Shown: positions 18,897 to 27,161 of the stretch, one piece after another | Numbering within the stretch: position 1 is the first letter of the stretch | Layout: the number at the start of each line of letters is the position of its first letter | Origin: Ketogulonicigenium vulgare WSH-001 | GTDB taxonomy: Bacteria; Pseudomonadota; Alphaproteobacteria; Rhodobacterales; Rhodobacteraceae | Assembly (NCBI RefSeq): GCF_000223375.1 | Contig: NC_017384.1 | Location: forward strand, 2,420,501-2,484,500 | DNA: 64,000 nt | Direction of reading: 5' to 3' | Made by a program: the position numbers and the translations under genes | The notes under the pieces: generated by a model | Databases searched by the model: none | What the model saw: only the letters and a program-made list of their open reading frames with translations | Told to the model about the DNA's origin: nothing

Positions 18897-20066
18897 TTAG
18901 AACTTGAACGAAACTTCGATGGTCGCGCCGTTTTGGTAAGCGGGCGCACCAACTTCGTCGTCCGACAGGTAGCCGGCCGAGGTGTCGTCTGCGTCAGCAT
19001 AGGAAACCAGCAGGGTTGCGCCAGCGCCCAGATCGTAGGTGCCGCCGACGTAGTAGGCTTCGCCCGAACCGATGCTCCACGAGTCGCGCGACAGGTAACC
19101 GGCTTTCAGGTTGATGCCGTTGCCCAGGTCGTAGCCACCTTCGACTGCCAGACGTGCGTCACGGCCGCCGATCGACAGGTTGTTGGCCAGACGCTCGCCG
19201 TAGTCAGCCGAGATCGAGAAGCCGTTTGCAGCGTAAGCAACGCGTGCGCCGTAGAACAGGTCTTCGTCCATCGCGTCCGAGACGTCGCCGTCTTCGAAGA
19301 TCACCCAGCCGGTCAGAGCGACAGGGCCGAGCGGGTAGGTTGCGGTCAGACCCAGCGAGCTTTGCGTGGTGCCAGCGACTTTGTAGTCGGTGGTTGCATA
19401 GGCCAGACGAACCGAAGCGCCAGCAAAGGTCGTGCCAACCGACAGACCGATGATTTCGTTCGGGTTGATGTCGTCACCCAGCGCAGCTTCTGCGAAGTAG
19501 TCGTCATCGCCTTCGCCTTGGTAGGCGAACACAACGTCAAATGCGCCGAAAGTGGTCGAGGCAGCGAAGTTCCACTGACCCAGTTGGCTTTCCGAAGCGT
19601 TGTCGTTGCCGGTGGTGCTGCTGATCGGGGTCGAAACCGAAACAGCGACGTTACCGTAGTTGATGTCGCCGCGCAGGGTCTTCTCGCCGTCTTGCTCCGA
19701 GAAGCCGTCAGCGAACATCGGGCCAGCAGCTTTCCATGCGTCGACTGCCGAGAATTCGTAGTCGCCGAAGTACAGACCGCCCAGCTCGCCTGCTTCCAAG
19801 AACAGTTTGAGGTTGTTGGTGTCCAGAGCCGGATCGCTGATGTAGCCGTTGTCGATCAGGTCGAAACGAACGCTACCACCAAAGGTCAGACCGTTGTCCA
19901 GCTCTTGGCTGGCAGCGATGTTCATGCGCAGGCGCCAGTAGAAGCCGTCGTTTTCAATCGCGGTGTCGTTGTAGCCCAGACGAGCATCGCCGTTGAAGCT
20001 GATTTCTGCAGCAGCGGCGCCTGCAAAGGCGGTCAGCGCGGCCGAAGCGAGAAGGATGCGTTTCAT
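18897..20066 (-). CDS. Outer-membrane porin, Rhodobacter type
   Basis: A 389-residue general porin. It has a signal peptide (1-20, cleavage after AAA), then the mature start EISFNGDARLGYND and alternating amphipathic strands rich in Gly and aromatic residues, ending in the C-terminal Phe (EVSFKF) required for BAM recognition. Acidic stretches suit the constriction loop and calcium sites of Rhodobacter capsulatus-type 16-stranded porins. I placed the start at 20066, behind GAGGGA, because it gives the signal peptide; the open frame continues far upstream without coding character. Codon choice is visibly more restricted (frequent CTG, GCG, TTC) than in neighbours, as in highly expressed genes. 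Confidence 0.93.
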   Translation of the reverse strand: MKRILLASAALTAFAGAAAAEISFNGDARLGYNDTAIENDGFYWRLRMNIAASQELDNGLTFGGSVRFDLIDNGYISDPALDTNNLKLFLEAGELGGLYFGDYEFSAVDAWKAAGPMFADGFSEQDGEKTLRGDINYGNVAVSVSTPISSTTGNDNASESQLGQWNFAASTTFGAFDVVFAYQGEGDDDYFAEAALGDDINPNEIIGLSVGTTFAGASVRLAYATTDYKVAGTTQSSLGLTATYPLGPVALTGWVIFEDGDVSDAMDEDLFYGARVAYAANGFSISADYGERLANNLSIGGRDARLAVEGGYDLGNGINLKAGYLSRDSWSIGSGEAYYVGGTYDLGAGATLLVSYADADDTSAGYLSDDEVGAPAYQNGATIEVSFKF

Positions 20067-20083
20067 AAAATGTCCCTCGTGTT

Positions 20084-20099
20084 GCATTCCCGAGAATGC
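20084..20099 (-). other. Short hairpin in the porin 5' leader
   Basis: GCATTC (20084-20089) and GAATGC (20094-20099) form a perfect 6-bp stem with a tetraloop, 18 nt upstream of the porin start codon and just 5' of its ribosome binding site. Leader hairpins of this kind can stabilise abundant porin mRNAs or be targets of small RNAs; that role is inference. Confidence 0.45.
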
Positions 20100-20289
20100 C
20101 AGTTTGCCTAGCATTGAGCGATTGTTTGCGCGTTGCGGCACTTTCAGACAAGCAAATTGACTTGAGAATTTCTGCGTAGCGCCAACCTGATGCAATGTCG
20201 CCACACAGGTAGCGCCGCTTCTGGGATCACGATATGCAGGACAAAAGCGCGTGCCACCGGCGCGCCAAACAATATGCGAGCCGCCTGAT

Positions 20290-20946
20290 ATGCCTCTTTC
20301 AGATATTCTGTCACGCATCCGCGATACGGCGTTGGATTGCGATCGTTCTGCTGCCGATGTGACGCTGATCGCCGTCTCAAAAGTGCAACCAAATGACCGA
20401 GTTGCAGCGGTTTTGGACGCAGGACAACGGGTTTTTGGCGAGAATCGCGTGCAAGAGGCGATGGGAAAATGGCCCGACTTTCGCGCCACTTACGGCGATG
20501 TCGATCTGCATCTGATCGGGCCGCTGCAATCGAACAAAGCCCGTCAGGCGATGGAGCTGTTCAATGCGATCCACACGCTGGACCGCCTGCGCCTGGCCGA
20601 GACTTTCGCCCGCCTTGCGCAGGAATTGGGCAAATGCCCGGATTTATTCGTTCAGGTCAATACGGGGGCCGAGCCGCAAAAAGCGGGCTGTTTGCCGGAG
20701 GAGGTCGATTCCCTTGTGGCCGCCGCGCGCGCGATGGATCTGCCGGTCAAAGGTCTGATGTGCATCCCGCCCGCCGATCAGGGCCCCGCGCCGCATTTCG
20801 CGATGCTGGCCGAAATGGCGGCGCGCAACGGTTTGACAGGTCTTTCCATGGGGATGAGCGGCGATTTCGACGTCGCGATCCGCCATGGGGCGACGCATGT
20901 GCGGGTTGGTTCGGCCATTTTCGGCGACCGAACCGCCGCGCATTAA
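20290..20946 (+). CDS. YggS-family pyridoxal phosphate homeostasis protein
   Basis: A 218-residue protein of the YggS/PROSC family, which binds pyridoxal phosphate without known catalysis and keeps free PLP and amino-acid pools in balance. The PLP lysine sits in LIAVSKVQP near residue 35, followed by the family motifs FGENRVQEA, HLIGPLQSNKA, VNTGAEPQKAG and GLSMGMSGDFDVAIRHGATHVRVGSAIFG. The Met at 20290 was preferred over the start 13 codons earlier because it aligns with the family N terminus. It converges on xth with a 4-nt overlap of the stop codons (20943-20946). Confidence 0.95.
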   Translation: MPLSDILSRIRDTALDCDRSAADVTLIAVSKVQPNDRVAAVLDAGQRVFGENRVQEAMGKWPDFRATYGDVDLHLIGPLQSNKARQAMELFNAIHTLDRLRLAETFARLAQELGKCPDLFVQVNTGAEPQKAGCLPEEVDSLVAAARAMDLPVKGLMCIPPADQGPAPHFAMLAEMAARNGLTGLSMGMSGDFDVAIRHGATHVRVGSAIFGDRTAAH

Positions 20947-21731
20947 AGGTCAAAGGTCGCGAAAACCGGTGCGTGATCCGATGGGCCTTCCCATCCGCGC
21001 GCCGGGCGCAAGACGCGGCTGGAATGGCCCGCCGCCGCAATGTCGCGTGTCGCCCAGATGTGATCCAGCCGCCGCCCCTTATCCGCAGCATCCCAATCGG
21101 GCGAGCGATAGGACCACCAGCTATAAAGACGCCCCTCGGGGATATTGGCGCGGGTGATATCCACCCAATCGCCCGAATCCATCGCGGCGCCCAGATGATC
21201 GACCTCGATCGGAGTGTGGCTGACGATTTTCAGCAGCGCCTTGTGATTCCAGACGTCGTCCTCGCGCGGGGCGATGTTCAGATCTCCGACCAGAATCGCC
21301 TTTTGCGGCTTTTCCCCGTGAAAATGGTCGCGCATCTGGGTCAGGTAATCCAGCTTTTGGCCGAATTTGATGTTCTGCTCGCGGTCGGGAATATCGCCGC
21401 CTGCGGGGACATAGAAGTTGTGGATCGTGACGCCATTGTCCAACTGACCCGCGATATGGCGGGCATGGCCAAGGTCGGCGAAATCATGGGCGCCCACCTC
21501 GCGCATGGGCAGGCGCGACAGGATGGCGACACCATTATAGCCCTTTTGGCCGCGCGCGATCATATAGGGATAGCCAAGCGCGCGGAAAATCTCGGTCGGG
21601 ATCAGTTCGACCGGGGATTTGCATTCTTGCAGGCATAGCACATCCGGCAGCTCTTCGCGCAGCAGCCGCGCAACCAGTTCCGCCCGCAGGCGAACCGAGT
21701 TAATGTTCCAGGTGGCAAGGGTAAAGGTCAT
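20943..21731 (-). CDS. xth: Exodeoxyribonuclease III
   Basis: An AP endonuclease and 3'-phosphatase/exonuclease of base-excision repair. The 262-residue protein has the family motifs: LATWNINSVRLR (metal Asn), LCLQECKS (metal Glu), YNGVAILSR, the LVGDLNIAP catalytic Asp/Asn, a PDWDAADKGRRLDHIW segment and the final GPSDHAPV with the catalytic His. Length and motif spacing are normal for the Xth/ExoA class. It is convergent with yggS. Confidence 0.96.
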   Translation of the reverse strand: MTFTLATWNINSVRLRAELVARLLREELPDVLCLQECKSPVELIPTEIFRALGYPYMIARGQKGYNGVAILSRLPMREVGAHDFADLGHARHIAGQLDNGVTIHNFYVPAGGDIPDREQNIKFGQKLDYLTQMRDHFHGEKPQKAILVGDLNIAPREDDVWNHKALLKIVSHTPIEVDHLGAAMDSGDWVDITRANIPEGRLYSWWSYRSPDWDAADKGRRLDHIWATRDIAAAGHSSRVLRPARGWEGPSDHAPVFATFDL

Positions 21732-21806
21732 GGCGCATCCTCTGGCTTGGCGAGGCCACCCTAGAGGGTGCGGACGGGAAACATAAGCCCCGCCCGCGCG
21801 GTTTCC

Positions 21807-22124
21807 TTAGCGGATCACATAGGTGCCGACCCGGCACACATCCACTACATCGCGCGTGCTGCGCCCATTGCTGAATTCGATCAGCAGATCATACGAGCAA
21901 TTCGACACGTTGCGGATGGTCAGATCAAAGCTGCGCCCATTTTCCAGCACTCGATTGCCCAGCAGGTCATTCTCCCAGCTGTCGTTATGGGTGGGGCTGG
22001 AATACAGATACATCACCGTCAGACCCGAGCTGTTCTGAAACCGGATCGTCTCGGTCTGGGCCATTGCTGGCGCGGCGACAAGGGTGGCGACCGCAGCGGC
22101 GGCCATCATAGCGTTGCGAAACAT
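21807..22124 (-). CDS. Small periplasmic protein of unknown function
   Basis: A 105-residue exported protein: signal peptide (about 1-23, cleavage after AMA), then TETIRFQNSSGLTVMYLYSSPTHNDSWENDLLGNRVL and a beta-rich C terminus with two cysteines (NCSYD and DVCRV) likely to form a disulfide. The pattern resembles small secreted beta-sandwich proteins that Rhodobacterales encode in several copies, but I cannot name the family securely. The Met at 22124 was chosen over 22136 because it starts the signal peptide. A 16-bp AT-rich palindrome lies 29 bp upstream, and the CenR-like regulator gene is next upstream in the same direction. Confidence 0.7.
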   Translation of the reverse strand: MFRNAMMAAAAVATLVAAPAMAQTETIRFQNSSGLTVMYLYSSPTHNDSWENDLLGNRVLENGRSFDLTIRNVSNCSYDLLIEFSNGRSTRDVVDVCRVGTYVIR

Positions 22125-22152
22125 GACACACTCCAAAAATGCGTTATGTTCA

Positions 22153-22168
22153 CATTAATTCATTAATG
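22153..22168. promoter_or_regulatory. Perfect 16-bp AT-rich palindrome, candidate operator
   Basis: CATTAAT (22153-22159) and ATTAATG (22162-22168) flank a central TC, giving a perfect dyad in an otherwise GC-rich sequence. It sits 29 bp upstream of the small periplasmic protein start and 80 bp downstream of the response-regulator stop. It contains two TTAA tetramers but with 4-nt spacing, not the N7 spacing of a CtrA box. The dyad is certain; protein binding is inference. Confidence 0.4.
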
Positions 22169-22247
22169 CGTGATGAGAAGTTAATTTTGCGACCGGCTGA
22201 CGGCATCGGCCAAGGTCAGCCTGTGGGCCAGCCAGTCGCAATAATCG

Positions 22248-22934
22248 TTACACAGCCAGACGATAGCCGCCCGATTCCGTCACCAGCAACTGCGCGCTCG
22301 AGGGGTCGGCCTCAATCTTTTGGCGCAGGCGATAGATATGCGTCTCTAGCGTATGGGTGGTGACGCCCGCGTTATAGCCCCAGACCTCATGCAGCAGCAC
22401 ATCGCGCTGCACCACGCCCTCGGGCGCGCGATAGAGGAACTTCAGGATATTCGTCTCTTTTTCCGTCAGGCGGATTTTCTTGTCATCCGCCGTCACCAGC
22501 ATCTTATGCGCCGGGCGGAAGGTATAGGGCCCAAGGGCAAAGACAGCGTCCTCGGATTGTTCATGCGTGCGCAGCTGGGCGCGCAGGCGGGCCAAAAGCA
22601 CCGGGAATTTGAACGGCTTGGTCACATAATCATTCGCGCCCGAATCAAGGCCCAGAATGGTGTCGCTGTCGCTGTCATGGCCGGTCAGCATGATGATCGG
22701 GCATTTCACATTCTGCTTGCGCATGACGCGGCACAGCTCGCGCCCGTCGGTGTCGGGCAGGCCGACGTCCAGAATGATCAGGTCGTAATGGGCGTCCTTG
22801 ATCTTTTCCAGCGCGGTATGGCCGCTGTTCGCCTCGAAAACGTCAAAGTCTTCGGTCATCACCAGCTGTTCGCTGAGGGCTTCGCGCAGATCGTCATCAT
22901 CATCGACCAGCAGGATTTTTTTCAATTGGGCCAT
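22248..22934 (-). CDS. cenR: OmpR-family response regulator, CenR-like
   Basis: A 228-residue response regulator. The receiver domain (about 5-120) has the acidic cluster LLVDDDDDLREAL, phosphoacceptor Asp56 in LIILDVGLPD, the Thr in MLTGHDSD and the Lys in YVTKPFKF. The C-terminal winged helix (about 130-228) has LTEKETNILKFLYRAPEGVVQRDVLLHEVWGY and HIYRLRQKIE. The sequence is close to CenR, the essential envelope regulator of alphaproteobacteria; the symbol is from recognition, not proof. The ATG at 22934 has GGAG 8 nt upstream; the GTG two codons earlier is too close to it. No histidine kinase is adjacent, as expected for CenR, but two L,D-transpeptidase genes are near. Confidence 0.85.
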   Translation of the reverse strand: MAQLKKILLVDDDDDLREALSEQLVMTEDFDVFEANSGHTALEKIKDAHYDLIILDVGLPDTDGRELCRVMRKQNVKCPIIMLTGHDSDSDTILGLDSGANDYVTKPFKFPVLLARLRAQLRTHEQSEDAVFALGPYTFRPAHKMLVTADDKKIRLTEKETNILKFLYRAPEGVVQRDVLLHEVWGYNAGVTTHTLETHIYRLRQKIEADPSSAQLLVTESGGYRLAV

Positions 22935-23078
22935 GTTCACGTCTCCATGACTTACCGTGTGTGTTTCGTGTAGCAGGTGGCCCTTCGCGGCGCGGGTTGC
23001 AAGAAATGCTACAAAGGGTCACGCGCTCGTGTCATTTTGGGCGGAATATTTCAGGATTATTGCAGGGATTTCGGGGTG

Positions 23079-23618
23079 ATGGCGAAAGATGTGCTGCGGC
23101 TGACGCCGATGGGGCTGATCTGGCGGGGGCGGCGCATCCCTTGCACCATCGGCCGTGCGGGGCTGTCGCGGACCAAGCATGAGGGGGACGGTGCCACCCC
23201 TGACGCGCCGATGCGGTTGCTGCAGGTGCTGTATCGTCCTGACCGTTTGCCGCCGCCTGTGCCCGGCGCCAAAGCCATCGGCCCGCGGGATCTGTGGTCG
23301 GACGCCAGCGGCCAGCCCGATTATAACCACATGGTCCGCGCTCCCTATGCTTATAGCCACGAGGCGATGCGCCGCCCGGACCCGCTTTATGACATCGTGA
23401 TCGTCACCGACTGGAATTATCCCGCTGCGCGGGCGGGCGGGGGGTCGGCGATTTTCCTGCATCAATGGCGCCGCCGCGGCGCGCCGACCGCGGGTTGCAT
23501 CGCCATGGCGCGCGCCAATCTGATCCGCCTTGCGCGTGAAATCACCCCCGGCACGCGCCTGATCATCACGGGTATGCGCCTTGCCAATGGCGCGCGCGCC
23601 ACTATCTTTCGCCAGTAA
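23079..23618 (+). CDS. L,D-transpeptidase (YkuD domain), cytoplasmic-looking N terminus
   Basis: A 179-residue YkuD-fold protein. The catalytic motif is present as H128 and C140 in HQWRRRGAPTAGCIAM, matching HG-x14-SHGChR-like L,D-transpeptidases that form 3-3 cross-links or attach proteins to peptidoglycan. The length matches the compact YkuD subfamily that occurs in Rhodobacterales. I see no signal peptide after the Met at 23079; an upstream start at 22977 would add 34 residues without giving one, so export is unclear. It is divergent from the CenR-like regulator and shares its 144-bp promoter region, which suggests co-regulation. Confidence 0.83.
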   Translation: MAKDVLRLTPMGLIWRGRRIPCTIGRAGLSRTKHEGDGATPDAPMRLLQVLYRPDRLPPPVPGAKAIGPRDLWSDASGQPDYNHMVRAPYAYSHEAMRRPDPLYDIVIVTDWNYPAARAGGGSAIFLHQWRRRGAPTAGCIAMARANLIRLAREITPGTRLIITGMRLANGARATIFRQ

Positions 23619-23637
23619 CATGGTATGAGGTGCGGCG

Positions 23638-24363
23638 ATGGCCGATGATGTAATGCCCAGTGATGTAATGAAGGTCGAGATCTGGTCCGACGTGATCTGC
23701 CCATGGTGCTGGATCGGCAAGGCGCGCTTTGAAAAGGCGCTGGCCGCTTTTCCGCACGCCGGGCGGGTCGAGGTCACGCATCACGCCTATCGCCTTGATC
23801 CAGGTGGCAAACCCGAAGAGGTCGTCACCTCGCTCGGCCGTAAATACGGTGGCGGCCCTGATCAGATCCGCCAGATGATGGGCCGCGTCGTGGATGCTGC
23901 GGCTGGCGAGGGGCTGGTCTATAATACCGAAGGGGCGAAAACCGGTGATACCACCGACGCGCATCGCATCATAAAATTCGCCCGCGACAAGGGATTGGGT
24001 GATCTGGCCCTCGACCGCCTTTACGCGGCCTATTTCACCGATGGCATCCATGTGGTCGAGCGCGCCGCCCTGCTGGATCTGGCCTCCGAGATCGGCCTGG
24101 ATCGCGGCGAGGTGCAGAGCATGCTGACATCCGACGCCTATATCGCCGATGTCACCGCCGATCAGGCGCAAGCGCAGCGTTTTGGTGCCAATGGCGTGCC
24201 GTTCTTTGTCATCGACGGCAAATACGGCATCTCGGGCGCGCAAGAGCCTGCCCTGTTTGCCCGCGCGCTGGATCAGATCTGGGCGGAAAGTGGGCGCACA
24301 GCGCTGAAATCCTTTGGCGATGCGAATGCAGATGCCTGCGGCCCCGATGGTTGCGCGATCTGA
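23638..24363 (+). CDS. DsbA-family FrnE-like oxidoreductase
   Basis: A 241-residue DsbA-like protein of the FrnE/2-hydroxychromene-2-carboxylate isomerase group. The active-site CPWC is at 21-24 in SDVICPWCWIG, the helical insertion spans about 60-170, and the cis-Pro loop is in FGANGVPFFVID. There is no signal peptide, so it is cytoplasmic. The C-terminal tail ends CGPDGCAI, an additional Cys pair seen in FrnE proteins of this clade. GAGG lies 8 nt upstream of the start. It follows the L,D-transpeptidase by 19 nt and ends at a bidirectional terminator. Confidence 0.92.
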   Translation: MADDVMPSDVMKVEIWSDVICPWCWIGKARFEKALAAFPHAGRVEVTHHAYRLDPGGKPEEVVTSLGRKYGGGPDQIRQMMGRVVDAAAGEGLVYNTEGAKTGDTTDAHRIIKFARDKGLGDLALDRLYAAYFTDGIHVVERAALLDLASEIGLDRGEVQSMLTSDAYIADVTADQAQAQRFGANGVPFFVIDGKYGISGAQEPALFARALDQIWAESGRTALKSFGDANADACGPDGCAI

Positions 24364-24366
24364 AAT

Positions 24367-24395
24367 AAAAAGCCCCGCATCACGCGGGGCTTTTT
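24367..24395. terminator. Bidirectional intrinsic terminator
   Basis: AAAAAGCCCCGC (24367-24378), a 5-nt loop and GCGGGGC plus TTTTT (24384-24395). It is U-tailed on both strands and separates the convergent FrnE-like and outer-membrane protein genes. Confidence 0.92.
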
Positions 24396-24396
24396 A

Positions 24397-25062
24397 TTAG
24401 AAACTAAAGGTGACGCCGACATTCACCGCATTGGTGATGATATTCGATTCCAGCGTGCCGCCGGTATCCAGATCGGCCGTATTCATCGAATAGGTGCCTT
24501 TATATTCGCCAAACACCGACCAATTATCCGCAATCGGATAGCTGAGGCCCGCAACCCAGGACGCGGCCGGGCCGGTGACCTGATAGCCCAGCGTGCTGCT
24601 GCCGGCGCCCTCAACCTCGACATGCGGGATCGCGATCCCCAGACCGCCACCCACATAGGGCGTGCCAAAGCTGAGCGCTTCGGGCCAGCGACGATAGATA
24701 TTCAGCGTCAGAATGTTCAGCCCGTCGGTGAATTCCAGCGTATCAAGGCCGGAATTTGCCAGAGTCTGGCCATCCGCGTAAACCTTGGCATGTGTGAAAT
24801 CGAGGCCAAAGCCGATATTGTCATGCCGCCACCACGTGGCGCGAATACCCCAATAGGGTGGCGCCTCCAGCGAATTGCCGTCCCAACCGGCGGTGAAGTC
24901 GCGATCCGCCAGCACGCTGTCGCCGTCGATCGTGACGGTGCTGTGGGGGGCGGATTGCACGCCGCCATAAACGCCCAGCTCAACCTCAGCCATAGCGATC
25001 GAGGCCGGAAAAACGGCCATCGCAACAAGGGCAGCAGGGATAAGGCGGAGACAAGCGGACAT
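24397..25062 (-). CDS. Outer-membrane beta-barrel protein, opacity/OmpW-like
   Basis: A 221-residue outer-membrane protein: signal peptide (1-25, cleavage after AMA), then ELGVYGGVQSAPHSTV and alternating strands ending VGVTFSF with C-terminal Phe. Size and the FGTPYVGGGLGIAIPHVEVEG segment fit the 8-stranded opacity/Omp25-like barrels of alphaproteobacteria. A Met upstream would extend it by 86 residues of non-coding-looking sequence, so the start at 25062 that gives the signal peptide is preferred. The ribosome binding site is weak. It is divergent from petA. Confidence 0.85.
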   Translation of the reverse strand: MSACLRLIPAALVAMAVFPASIAMAEVELGVYGGVQSAPHSTVTIDGDSVLADRDFTAGWDGNSLEAPPYWGIRATWWRHDNIGFGLDFTHAKVYADGQTLANSGLDTLEFTDGLNILTLNIYRRWPEALSFGTPYVGGGLGIAIPHVEVEGAGSSTLGYQVTGPAASWVAGLSYPIADNWSVFGEYKGTYSMNTADLDTGGTLESNIITNAVNVGVTFSF

Positions 25063-25191
25063 GATGGGACAGAACTCGGGCAAGGATGGCTGGGAAATGG
25101 CTATTTCCTCGCAGTTATGCGCTGTCAGGTTAACATGCAATTGACAGAATCGCGCGCTCACGCAGATGCGAGGCATTAAATCGCCATCCCG

Positions 25192-25207
25192 TGTGATTTT
25201 CATCACG
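25192..25207. promoter_or_regulatory. Crp/Fnr-type palindrome upstream of petABC
   Basis: GTGAT-N4-ATCAC (25193-25206), also readable as TGTGA-N6-TCACG, is a Crp/Fnr-family operator shape: FnrL sites are TTGAT-N4-ATCAA and Crp sites TGTGA-N6-TCACA. It lies 63 bp upstream of the petA start. An upstream TTGACA at 25141 could be the -35 of a petA promoter, though no good -10 follows at normal spacing. The dyad is visible; which regulator binds is inference. Confidence 0.45.
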
Positions 25208-25269
25208 CCCTTGGATGGCCCCCCCTGATAATCGGGGCTAGATTGCGGCCCAATTGAAAGGGCAGGCTG

Positions 25270-25863
25270 ATGCAGGACGAACCACAACAGGACGACGCGC
25301 TGGGCAATGATGATGCGCATCTGGACGCACCGCGCCGCGATCTGTTGAAAGTGGCTGCGATCGGCACCGGTGTGGTGGCCACGGGTGCCGCCGTCTGGCC
25401 GCTGGTCAATCAGATGAACCCCTCTGCCGATGTGCTGGCCGAAGCGAAGATCCGCGTCGATATCAGCGCCGTTCAGCGCGGCGAGCAGATCACCGTCCTA
25501 TGGCAGGGCCGCCCCGTCTTTATCCGCGCCCGCACCGATGCGGAAATCGCACGCGCGCGCGCTGACCACCCCGATCAGCTACCCGACGGCCTTGCCCGCA
25601 ACGCGAACCTTGATCCGAACGCCCCCGCCGATGACGCGAACCGCGCGCTCTCGCCTGATGGGATCTGGCTGGTGCAGATGGGCGTCTGTACCCATCTGGG
25701 CTGTGTGCCTGTGGGCCAGTCCGGCGATTACGATGGCTGGTTCTGCCCCTGCCACGGCTCGCATTACGACACGGCCGGCCGCATCCGCAAAGGCCCCGCG
25801 CCGCGCAACCTTCCGGTACCGCGCGCTATTTTCATCGACGATACAACGATCGAGCTGGGCTGA
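25270..25863 (+). CDS. petA: Ubiquinol-cytochrome c reductase iron-sulfur (Rieske) subunit
   Basis: The Rieske subunit of the cytochrome bc1 complex carries electrons from ubiquinol to cytochrome c1. The 197-residue protein has a twin-arginine motif (PRRDLLKV) and one membrane helix (about 25-47) near the N terminus, so export is likely by Tat with the helix kept as anchor. The 2Fe-2S ligands are in CTHLGC and CPCHGSH, separated as in bc1 Rieske proteins, and the extra loop with [10 protein letters not shown] is present. It is the first gene of petABC, with petB starting one base before its stop ends. Confidence 0.97.
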   Translation: MQDEPQQDDALGNDDAHLDAPRRDLLKVAAIGTGVVATGAAVWPLVNQMNPSADVLAEAKIRVDISAVQRGEQITVLWQGRPVFIRARTDAEIARARADHPDQLPDGLARNANLDPNAPADDANRALSPDGIWLVQMGVCTHLGCVPVGQSGDYDGWFCPCHGSHYDTAGRIRKGPAPRNLPVPRAIFIDDTTIELG

Positions 25864-27161
25864 TGCAGGACGGGCGCGATAATTGGCAACCCCGCAGCCG
25901 CCTTGGTCGCTGGTTTGAATCCCGCCTGCCGGTGATCGGCTTTGGCCGGCGGTTCATGCTGACACCGACGCCGCGCAACCTGAACTGGATGTGGATCTGG
26001 GGCATGGTGCTGGTGTTCACGCTGGTGATGCAGATGGCGACCGGCCTTGCGCTGGCCATGCATTACGTGCCGCATGTCGATCTGGCCTTTGCCAGTGTCG
26101 AACATATCATGCGCGATGTGCGCGGCGGCGCGGTGATCCGCTATATCCATATGAACGGCGCTTCGCTGTTCTTTCTGGCGGTCTATTTCCACGTCTTTCG
26201 CAGCCTGTTCTATGGCAGCTATCGCGCCCCGCGCGAGGTGACTTGGGTCATCGGCATCCTGCTTTACGCTCTGATGATGGCGACGGCTTTCATGGGTTAT
26301 GTGCTGCCATGGGGGCAGATGTCGCTGCATGGCACATCGGTCATCACCAGCCTGTTCGGCGCCATCCCGTTCGTGGGCGAGGGGGTCCAAAGCTGGCTGC
26401 TGGGTGGCAGCGCCGTCGGCCAGCCGGTGCTGAACCGCTTTTACGCGCTGCATTACCTGTTTCCGGTGCTGATGGTGGCGCTGGTTGCGCTGCATGTCTG
26501 GTCGTTCCACCACACCGGCAACAGCAATCCCAGCGGCGTGCCCGTCCGCGACCGCCGCGATACGCTGCCGTTTTGGCCCTATTTCGTGATGAAAGACCTG
26601 TTCGCGCTGGCAGTGGTGCTGGTCGGCTTTTTCGCGCTGGTGGGCTTTGCGCCGAATGTCCTCGGCCATCCGGTGAATTACGAACCTGCAAATCCGCTGG
26701 TCACCCCCACGCATATCGTGCCCGAATGGTACTTCCTGCCGTTCTATGCGGTGCTGCGCGCCTTTACATCCGACCTGTGGCTGGTGCGGCTGCTGCATTG
26801 GGGCAGCGGCGGCGCGGTCGATGCGACGCTGATGGGGGGGCTGGCGATGCTGGGCTTTGGCGTGGTGCTGATGCTGGCGCCGTGGCTGGATCGCGGGCGT
26901 GCGATCTCGGGGCGCTATCGTCCCATGCAGCGGATCGCCTTTTGGCTTCTGGTCGCGGATTTTGCGCTGCTGACTTGGGTCGGGGCCATGCCGCCCACCG
27001 GTCTCTATCCGACCATCGCGCTATGGGCGACGGCCTATTGGTTCGCCTATTTCCTGATCCTCTTGCCGCTGTCGCCGCTGCTGGAACGCGTGCGCCGCGC
27101 CCCCCAGAGTGTTGCCGCCGATTTCGCCCGCCGCCACAACCTGCCGGAGGATGCAGAGTGA
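25863..27161 (+). CDS. petB: Cytochrome b of the bc1 complex
   Basis: The 432-residue membrane subunit carries hemes bL and bH and the two quinone sites. Visible marks are the [15 protein letters not shown] start, the helix-B heme histidines in HYVPHVD and H-rich FVFHVF-like segments ([11 protein letters not shown]), [15 protein letters not shown], a later heme pair in [15 protein letters not shown], and the Qo signature PEWY in [12 protein letters not shown]. Eight hydrophobic helices are apparent. The start codon overlaps the petA stop (ATGA-like), and the stop overlaps the petC GTG start. Confidence 0.97.
   Translation: MQDGRDNWQPRSRLGRWFESRLPVIGFGRRFMLTPTPRNLNWMWIWGMVLVFTLVMQMATGLALAMHYVPHVDLAFASVEHIMRDVRGGAVIRYIHMNGASLFFLAVYFHVFRSLFYGSYRAPREVTWVIGILLYALMMATAFMGYVLPWGQMSLHGTSVITSLFGAIPFVGEGVQSWLLGGSAVGQPVLNRFYALHYLFPVLMVALVALHVWSFHHTGNSNPSGVPVRDRRDTLPFWPYFVMKDLFALAVVLVGFFALVGFAPNVLGHPVNYEPANPLVTPTHIVPEWYFLPFYAVLRAFTSDLWLVRLLHWGSGGAVDATLMGGLAMLGFGVVLMLAPWLDRGRAISGRYRPMQRIAFWLLVADFALLTWVGAMPPTGLYPTIALWATAYWFAYFLILLPLSPLLERVRRAPQSVAADFARRHNLPEDAE

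Noticed and set aside
20067..20489. 142-codon extension at the N terminus of the porin
   Set aside because: It would place the signal peptide internally and overlaps yggS; the Met at 20066 has a ribosome binding site and a normal signal peptide.
22153..22200. CtrA binding site (TTAA-N7-TTAA)
   Set aside because: TTAA pairs are present but at 4-nt spacing or more than 20 bp apart; no N7 spacing.
25991..27157. Upstream frame joined to cytochrome c1
   Set aside because: The region codes petB in another frame; the joined part is low-complexity Arg/Ala. The real c1 start is the GTG at 27158.
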